NCBI RefSeq assembly: GCF_023913755.1
Contig: NZ_JAMXBJ010000021.1
Span: 1 to 38,533 of the forward strand
Source of the DNA: Pseudarthrobacter cellobiosi
Lineage (GTDB): Bacteria; Actinomycetota; Actinomycetes; Actinomycetales; Micrococcaceae
Length of the DNA: 38,533 bases
Direction: 5' to 3'
Below, piece after piece: positions 33,701 to 38,533 of the stretch. The number at the start of each line of letters is the position of its first letter. Position 1 is the first letter of the stretch. The translations under genes were made by a program, and so were the position numbers. The notes beneath the pieces were generated by a model. The model was given only the letters and a program-made list of their open reading frames with translations, ran no database searches and had not been told where the DNA came from.

Positions 33701-34400
33701 CCGCGCGCGGAGGGGTGGCCTGCGCTGTCGCCAGGGAAAGAATTTCACCCCGCTGCAGGTATTGTCTTGCAATAACCATTACCCGCCGAACGTTCCGAGT
33801 TCCTGTTTGGTCTAGTACCGCGTGCTGTAATCCACGTAATTGATGTGCGTCTAGTGCTTTGCAGAGTTCCATTCCCCAATCGAACCAAGTCTGTGCCCGG
33901 AAGGGGGATCCTAGGTAGCGTGGAACCCTTTCCGCGTAATCGAGGTAGGACCGGCCGAAGAGCTCGGTCAGCATGGCCTCTTCACCCAGGACACCCCGGT
34001 GTTCCACTATCAATTCGGCCGGCAGCGTCGCGAGGACCCAGGATGAACCGGCCAAGGTTCCTGCTCCCAGTTGGATGAGCCACCAGCCGACGTACATGGG
34101 ATGACGGGTGATTGCATAGGGACCCGTGGTGACCAGCTCCTCCGGCCGCTCCAGCGCGAATGGACCCGCCGTGCGGTGCCGCCGTTCAGCCAGAGCCCAA
34201 AGATTAAGGCCGACGCCGGCGAGCAGCAGTCCCGCCCCCGCCATCCGGTGGAGGGAGGGGGAACCGGGAACCGGTACCGGACGGAGCCGGGCAAGGAGGA
34301 GATCCAGGACAATCGCGGCCACAACAGGAAGCGGCAGCGGGAGGTTGTCGTAAAACTCCTTCCCCCGCCGGACCAGGGAGCCTCCAGAGGGGGCCGTCAC
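33615..34400 (-). CDS. Isoprenylcysteine methyltransferase-like protein with MFS tail
   Basis: The 261-aa reading frame is a chimera. Residues 1-165 form a small membrane methyltransferase of the ICMT/phospholipid-methyltransferase type, with helices at about 22-40, 52-70 and 106-125 and the SAM-site motif GPYAITRHPMYVGWWL (residues 93-108). This part normally ends near RYLGSPF. Residues about 166-232 (ELCKALDAHQLRGLQ, VMVIARQYLQRGEILS) match nothing I know. Residues 233-261 (AVSATGILGFAAAGVF to RHRRNY) copy the end of the MFS protein at 36051-37268. The start at 34400 is GTG with GGAG upstream. Whether the fusion is expressed or folds is unknown. Confidence 0.65.
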   Translation of the reverse strand: MTAPSGGSLVRRGKEFYDNLPLPLPVVAAIVLDLLLARLRPVPVPGSPSLHRMAGAGLLLAGVGLNLWALAERRHRTAGPFALERPEELVTTGPYAITRHPMYVGWWLIQLGAGTLAGSSWVLATLPAELIVEHRGVLGEEAMLTELFGRSYLDYAERVPRYLGSPFRAQTWFDWGMELCKALDAHQLRGLQHAVLDQTGTRNVRRVMVIARQYLQRGEILSLATAQATPPRAVSATGILGFAAAGVFAVVLPRLRHRRNY

Positions 34401-34509
34401 CGTATCTCCACTGACGGGCGGGCAGCGCCCGTCGCGCCAGCCGGGCGGGATGGTCCTGTGGTCGAAATAGCCGGAAGATGCGCGGCCGGCTGGACCGCCC
34501 GGGAATTAG

Positions 34510-34653
34510 TCACCATGCAGAACTATCACCCAAAACCAGTGCGTTGATCGCGACGAGGAGCATGAAGTGTGCAAGGTTCCAGCCTTGGGATGGACCTGCA
34601 CGGTAGTCGAATCCCTTGTACCCTACGCATCCTCGGGCCTCTACCCTGCGGGT
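34510..34653 (-). other. Possible short gene remnant after the SnoaL-like gene
   Basis: In the frame of the SnoaL-like gene, directly after its stop, 47 codons are open to a TGA at 34510-34512. They end YKGFDYRAGPSQGWNLAHFM then LLVAINALVLG. The pattern looks protein-like (one hydrophobic helix) but has no start and I do not recognise it. Otherwise nothing is seen in 34401-34653. Confidence 0.2.
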
Positions 34654-35091
34654 TCAGGGCTCGGACAGGGATTCCGGAAGCAGTCCGAGTTGTCCGAGGA
34701 ACTCCATCTGGTCAAAGTAGAAGTGGTGGGCTGTGATCAGGCCATCTTCGACGTGGGCGACGTCGCAGCTCCTCACTCGGATGCTCTTTCCGGTGGGAGG
34801 CAGGCTTTCGCCGGACGGCGTGGTCAGCGGTCCTGTGTTGGTTCCGACGACAAAGCCCTCATCGATCGCCACATTTCCAGCCTCGTACCTTTGCGCGTAC
34901 TCATAGGTGATATCCGGGAACGATTCCCCGAATTGCGACAGGTAGTTGCTGATGGCTTCGGGCCCGACGAGCTTGCCCTCCTCGGGCGTGAAGGCCACCG
35001 CATCAGCTGAGTAACACGCTGCCTGTGTCTCTTTGTCCCTCGCCGTCATGGCAGTGGTTAAGCGGTCCATTGCATCGCGTGCTTGTCCCAT
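34654..35091 (-). CDS. SnoaL-like / NTF2-fold protein
   Basis: The 145-aa protein has the SnoaL/ester-cyclase NTF2 fold: a first helix pair (ARDAMDRLTTAMTARDKETQ), AACYSADAVAFTPEEGKLVG, then ISNYLSQFGESFPDITYEYA and the late sheet IRVRSCDVAHVEDGLITAHH. The ATG at 35091 follows GGAGG. Members range from polyketide cyclases to proteins of unknown role, and no polyketide genes are near, so the function is open. It is flanked by remnants and may be a surviving accessory gene. Confidence 0.8.
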   Translation of the reverse strand: MGQARDAMDRLTTAMTARDKETQAACYSADAVAFTPEEGKLVGPEAISNYLSQFGESFPDITYEYAQRYEAGNVAIDEGFVVGTNTGPLTTPSGESLPPTGKSIRVRSCDVAHVEDGLITAHHFYFDQMEFLGQLGLLPESLSEP

Positions 35092-35522
35092 TTTTAGACC
35101 TCCGTCTATGTCCGGTGGAACGGAAAGGTCAGGCCGCTCTGTGGCTTGGCTTCAGTTAATGCAGACGCCGATTCAAGTACACGCCGGGCGGGGAAGGGTG
35201 TCAACGGCTTTGGCATTGGCACCATTTGTGCGGGATTTTGAACGGGATTAACACCCTCGTGGAGGAAGAAGTGGCAGGGTCTGCCGCAAGCAATGCAGAG
35301 CACAGTCCCGATTCCGTCGTGCATCTGACCGCCTCTCCATAGGCAGATGCTGGGGCTATGCGGCCGCCAGCGTCCTGGGCCGGGTTCTGGCTGTGGATTT
35401 TGGCGGTGCGTGGCGGCGTTGTGCTGTCGATATGTGTCGTGACTGCCGATGGACTGTGTCCTCTGACTGTTATGCGTCCATGCGGGATCGTGTGGGCTGC
35501 TGTACTAGGCGAAGGGCAGTTT
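35092..35522. other. Gap without a supported gene
   Basis: Short open frames exist on both strands (for example 35358-35570 on + and 35106-35324 on -), but none has a good start site with a recognisable domain. A minus-strand stretch with CIACGRPCHFFLHEG is Cys-rich but not identified. Nothing is called here. Confidence 0.5.
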
Positions 35523-35961
35523 CTACCTCGTCGTATGATCGTTGGCGCGCATTCGGACGGCGACGACTGAACCGGATGCGGCGGTGAGTGCGGCGACGGC
35601 GGCGATGGCTGCGGGAATCCCATACAGATCAGCGAGGAGACCGGACAGGAGCGCCCCGATGGCGAAGCCGCCATCACGCCAGAGCCGGTAGACCCCGACA
35701 GAGCGGGCCCGCCAGGTTGGGTGTGCGACGTCGCCGATTGCGGCCAGGAGGGCGGGGTAGACCATGGCCGTTCCGAGTCCCAGGAGGACTGCGGCGACGA
35801 GCCAGGGCCCGAAGCTGTGGGCTGCCGCAACAATTGCCAGGCCCGCCCGAAGCTGACGAACAAGACCGGAAAGAGGCCCCAGGCGAGGCCGTCGTTGAGG
35901 TTGTTCACCAGGCCCGCCTGGCTGGCCGCGGAGAGTGACCGGTCTTTAAAGCTGGTGAGTG
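35523..35961 (-). pseudogene. MFS transporter remnant with internal deletion
   Basis: The first part (about 35961 to 35850) reads LTSFKDRSLSAASQAGLVNN then LNDGLAWGLFPVLFVSFG, an MFS helix 7 region. After a junction the reading shifts frame to GLAIVAAAHSFGPWLVAAVL, LGLGTAMVYPALLAAIGDVA and HPTWRARSVGVYRLWRDGGF, the helix 10-11 region, ending in TAG at 35523. Helices 8-9 and the whole N-terminal half are missing. It is not the same protein as the MFS at 36051-37268. Confidence 0.75.
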
Positions 35962-36050
35962 TGACACCTGGCCGGTAGTGATAATGATGCCGGATGCACC
36001 GGTCAGCAGCTTCGGGGAAGGACATCGTGGATCCAGCGAAGGAGAGAGGG

Positions 36051-37268
36051 TCAGTAGTTCCGCCGGTGCCGCAACCGCGGAAGCACAACGGCGAACACAC
36101 CAGCTGCAGCAAACCCCAGCAGACCGGTGGCCGAGACTCCCGCACCCAGGGTGGCCAGCGCCGTCACCCCGGAGAGCAGGACGGGCCCGCCGGTTGATCC
36201 CGCATCGGCGATGAACCGCCACAGCCCCAGGAACTGGCCGCGTCCGCGGTCGGGCGAGAAGTCTGCGCCGAGGGTCATGATCAGTCCGGAGCTGATGCCG
36301 TTCCCGAAGCCGATCAGCAGCGACGCCAGCAGCAGCCCGCCAAAGGACGCAGACATGGGAATGAGCAGCATCGCGATGCCCATGATGATGGTGGACGGGA
36401 TGGCCACGAACAGCCTGCCGCGGCGGTCCATTACCTTGCCGGCCGGGTAAAACACCAGCATGTCGATCGCCCCGGACAGCCCGTAAATTACGGAAGCCTG
36501 GGCCGGATCCATGCCCAGATGGTCCGCCCACAGCGGGATCACCACCTGGCGGGACGCGCGCAGCGCACTCAGCAGCAGGACCCCCACCCCCAGCGTCAGG
36601 AACACGCGGGCATGCGAAACCGCCACATTCCGCAGCGTCGGCTCCGGACCCTTGTGGCCGCCGTCGGGCGCTGGCGGGACCACCAGGTCCGGGATGGTTA
36701 CCGCCAAAACGGCGGCGGCCGCCATGCCCACCACCCCCACCCAGTACGCTCCGGCGATCCCGGCGAACTGCATCACGCCGGCACCTATGAACGGCCCGAT
36801 GAAGACGCCGATCCGGCTGACCCCGCCCAGCGTCGACAGCGCCCGCGCCCGGAACTGGACGGGCACCGCCTCGGTGAGGTACTTCTGCCGCGCCAGGCTG
36901 AAGACACTGGCGGCCATCCCGACGACGGCCATCGCCACCGCGAGCAGCCACAGTCCATTGGGAATCATGGATGACATGGCGGCGGCCGCGAGCGCCAGGG
37001 CACCCACAGCCGCGGCGCCGACGATGGACCAGCGTTCGCCGAACTTGAGGGTGATGAGGGAGGCCGGCAGGTTGAAAAACCACGAGCCGAGCCCGATCAG
37101 CGTGACGATCAGAGCGGAGACCGCCACCGAGGCGCCGAGGTCACGGGCGGAGAGGACCACCACCGGGAGGACCGCGCCTTCGCCGATGCAGAACAGCAGC
37201 GCCGGTCCGAAGGCGGGTATGGCGATGCTTCGGAAGTTGAACGGCTGTGGGGTTCCTGGCGAAGTCAT
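36051..37268 (-). CDS. MFS transporter
   Basis: The 405-aa, 12-helix transporter begins FRSIAIPAFGPALLFCIGEG. Helix 4-6 segments are GMAASVFSLARQKYLTEAVP and GGVSRIGVFIGPFIGAGVMQ. The central loop holds PAPDGGHKGPEPTLRNVAVS. In the second half, AGKVMDRRGRLFVAIPSTII is the loop 8-9 motif, and the end is FAVVLPRLRHRRNY. The ATG at 37268 is 40 bp from the window's next repeat-free spacer. The loop 2-3 motif (ASLITLKFGERWSIVG) is weak for the usual G-x3-D-R-x-G-R. The substrate is unknown. Its 3' end is duplicated at 33615. Confidence 0.9.
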   Translation of the reverse strand: MTSPGTPQPFNFRSIAIPAFGPALLFCIGEGAVLPVVVLSARDLGASVAVSALIVTLIGLGSWFFNLPASLITLKFGERWSIVGAAAVGALALAAAAMSSMIPNGLWLLAVAMAVVGMAASVFSLARQKYLTEAVPVQFRARALSTLGGVSRIGVFIGPFIGAGVMQFAGIAGAYWVGVVGMAAAAVLAVTIPDLVVPPAPDGGHKGPEPTLRNVAVSHARVFLTLGVGVLLLSALRASRQVVIPLWADHLGMDPAQASVIYGLSGAIDMLVFYPAGKVMDRRGRLFVAIPSTIIMGIAMLLIPMSASFGGLLLASLLIGFGNGISSGLIMTLGADFSPDRGRGQFLGLWRFIADAGSTGGPVLLSGVTALATLGAGVSATGLLGFAAAGVFAVVLPRLRHRRNY

Positions 37269-37388
37269 CAGATTTATCTTATGCCGCGGGAAATTCGCCA
37301 GCTTTTAGGGGGTCACAAGCGGCCCCGCGAGGACTAACGTTTGCCTTGTGGGGCGCTTCCGCCTGCCCCTCTCAGCCAAGGAGGTCTC

Positions 37389-37730
37389 ATGGGTGAAGTG
37401 TGGATCCGCACCATCAACAACGGTTTGGTCCGGGCCGACAAAGTCACAGAAATCGCATCCACCCGGGGGTCCCTTCATGAGGACCAGGGTTTTGCGCTGA
37501 AGGTCATCGTGGACGGCAAGGCCCACGTCGTCATTGACGACGGCGGTCTTCCGGGCACGCTTCCCGAACGGCTGGAACACGCGCAGCATCTGGAGGATGC
37601 CCTGCTGTTCGCCCTCGACGAGGCCCGCGAAGCCGATTCATCCATGGTGGTCTTCTTCGATCCGGAGAACGACCGCTGGGCCCTCGCCGCGGCGGCGGAA
37701 TTGGCCGGCGGGATTCCCGCCGTCGGATAA
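37389..37730 (+). CDS. Small conserved hypothetical protein
   Basis: The 113-aa acidic protein begins MGEVWIRTINNGLVRADKVT. Its middle is KVIVDGKAHVVIDDGGLPGT, and its end FFDPENDRWALAAAAEL. It looks like a small alpha/beta cytosolic protein without membrane segments. The ATG at 37389 follows a strong AAGGAGG (37379-37384); the longer open frame upstream is not needed. I do not recognise a family and assign no function. Confidence 0.7.
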   Translation: MGEVWIRTINNGLVRADKVTEIASTRGSLHEDQGFALKVIVDGKAHVVIDDGGLPGTLPERLEHAQHLEDALLFALDEAREADSSMVVFFDPENDRWALAAAAELAGGIPAVG

Positions 37731-37743
37731 CCCCCGACGGCGG
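37717..37743. terminator. Perfect 10-bp hairpin with the stop codon in its loop
   Basis: CCGCCGTCGG (37717-37726) pairs with CCGACGGCGG (37734-37743) around ATAACCC, which contains the TAA of the preceding gene. It lies at a convergent junction and probably ends transcription from both sides. The CCGCCGTCG stem word also occurs at 31255. Confidence 0.65.
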
Positions 37744-37770
37744 CCCTCCTTCAAGCGCGTTGTGGCGCCC

Positions 37771-37814
37771 GTTCGCGCTAAGAAGAGGGCGTGCTAAAGG
37801 GAGTTCGCGCTAAG
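37771..37814 (+). repeat. Direct repeat GTTCGCGCTAAG
   Basis: GTTCGCGCTAAG occurs at 37771-37782 and 37803-37814, each followed within a few bases by GGGCGTG. It is an imperfect 32-bp tandem repeat next to the end of the minus-strand gene. Confidence 0.7.
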
Positions 37815-37822
37815 GGCGTGGG

Positions 37823-38161
37823 TCAGGCTGCGGCGTGGCTGAACTCGGCAGCTTTGGCGGTGACGCGGCGGGGCGGGAGGATGCTCAGCGTGCAGTGCGT
37901 CTGCTGCGGGTCAATCCTGGCGGGCAGGTGATGGGTCTCGGAGCAGACCTGAAGCTGCCGCAGGGCTTCGGGATCCACGCGGGCGTTGCGCACGTCCAAT
38001 TCCAGGTCCAGGTTGTGCTTCAAAGCGTTTGCGCGTTTCACCACCACGTAGAGGGCCTGGATGCTGTGAACGGTGACGTGGCCCTTGGCGAGGACCTGGG
38101 CCTTCGCGTGGTCGAGATCTATACGGACGAGAATGCTGAGCTTTTCGGACAAGATGATCAT
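37823..38161 (-). CDS. Small hypothetical protein, STAS-like pattern
   Basis: The 112-aa protein has ILSEKLSILVRIDLDHAKAQ then VLAKGHVTVHSIQALYVVVK and NLDLELDVRNARVDPEALRQ. The spacing of strands and helices is reminiscent of a STAS/anti-sigma antagonist domain, but no conserved phospho-Ser can be placed, so this is a weak resemblance. The ATG at 38161 follows GGAAGG. No anti-sigma factor gene is adjacent. Confidence 0.6.
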   Translation of the reverse strand: MIILSEKLSILVRIDLDHAKAQVLAKGHVTVHSIQALYVVVKRANALKHNLDLELDVRNARVDPEALRQLQVCSETHHLPARIDPQQTHCTLSILPPRRVTAKAAEFSHAAA

Positions 38162-38533
38162 GCCTTCCTTGCTTGGCTGCGACGCTGCAGCCGGGGAGGC
38201 CGCGACGCTGCAGCCAATGGCCGCGCCTCTGCAGCCTCATCCAGAGTAGGCAACGAATGTGATGTGCGCAACATTTGAACTCAGATATGTCGCGCACACC
38301 CCAAGCGCCTACCCGGCCATCCACAACAGGACGCCCCCACTTCAGCCACCAGACAACTTTTGTCACACGCAATTCACCGGGACTTCTGACGGATCCCGTG
38401 GTTGAGCATGCGGCCGGTAGTTGAGCCCGCCAGATGGTTGAGCCTGTCAGTAATGATTGATGTGGGGGTCGGGTTGGTCTGACTCAGAGCCTGTCTGACG
38501 CTTTGGCTGTCTTTATTTCGATGCGTCGGCCGG
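38162..38533. repeat. Non-coding end region with short repeats
   Basis: GCGACGCTGCAGCC occurs twice (about 38177 and 38201), with a third CTGCAGCC shortly after; the first copy lies in a GGCTGCGACGCTGCAGCC inverted repeat. Further on, GTTGAGC occurs three times in 38401-38443 (GGTTGAGC, AGTTGAGC, GGTTGAGCC). The last copy continues CTGTC, resembling the GGTTGAGCCTGTCGAAACC word scattered through related genomes. No gene is supported up to the window end. Confidence 0.5.

Noticed and set aside
35358..35570. 70-aa plus-strand frame
   Set aside because: No ribosome site or recognisable domain; the sequence lies in a region of remnants.
37771..37814. 32-bp repeat period as a third member of the operator-spacing pattern
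   Set aside because: The spacing matches by chance; it lies at a gene 3' end and no regulator is adjacent.
1..38533. CRISPR array, tRNA or rRNA genes
   Set aside because: Repeats found are palindromes or irregular tandems without uniform spacers; no tRNA-like cloverleaf or rRNA segment was recognised.

Overview
This window is chromosomal DNA from a high-GC actinobacterium, most likely the Arthrobacter/Pseudarthrobacter group. The pointers are GTG and TTG starts, lipobox and Tat signal peptides, menaquinone genes, many LacI-controlled sugar ABC operons, and gene families typical of that group. The genus is an inference from gene content. I see no rRNA, tRNA, CRISPR array, intact transposase or phage genes.

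Layout. 321-2841 (+): polar amino-acid ABC importer (binding lipoprotein, permease, ATPase). 2939-3526 (-): decayed nuclease-like gene. 3568-5265 (-): menD. 5359-6567 (+): LacI regulator, followed by a sugar operon at 6879-13675 (+) with binding protein, two permeases, an intracellular GH3 and a secreted GH144/glycoamylase-like protein that is frameshifted. 13807-15888 (-): Tat-exported PhoX-type phosphatase behind a triple PHO box. 16041-17033 (-): menC. 17055-17800 (-): corA remnant and an HPt-like protein without its histidine. 17990-18842 (+): ArsR and SRPBCC pair. 18981-20156 (+): MFS. 20302-21387 (+): second LacI, convergent with a fructan-type operon at 21504-26285 (-) with binding protein, two permeases and GH32. 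26476-27384 (+): PAP2 phosphatase. 27454-27664: tails of an ABC-2 permease and of KdpE. 27809-31248 (+): KimA-like permease and TrkH/KtrB K+ channel. 31347-32819 (-): APC permease. 33086-36050: scrambled zone with a frameshifted SipW-type secreted protein, a methyltransferase-MFS chimera, a SnoaL-like gene and an MFS remnant. 36051-37268 (-): MFS. 37389-38161: two small hypothetical genes.

How the genes work together. Each sugar locus has its own LacI protein, and the operators can be read directly. Locus 1 has two near-identical 14-bp sites (6751 and 6783) and a related site before the regulator (5323). Locus 2 has two ACACGTGT sites (26302 and 26334) and a near-identical site before its regulator (20247). 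In both loci the paired operators lie exactly 32 bp apart. The GH3 and GH144-like pair suggests beta-glucan, possibly beta-1,2-glucan, and GH32 suggests fructans or sucrose. The potassium genes sit beside a kdpE scar and a tandem 11-bp-period response-regulator-like box.

The most striking structural theme is a set of long palindromic repeat families at gene 3' ends, several at convergent junctions, where they probably act as terminators. A second theme is gene decay: I count seven broken, truncated or fused genes, several with a single-base frameshift that could instead be a sequencing error.
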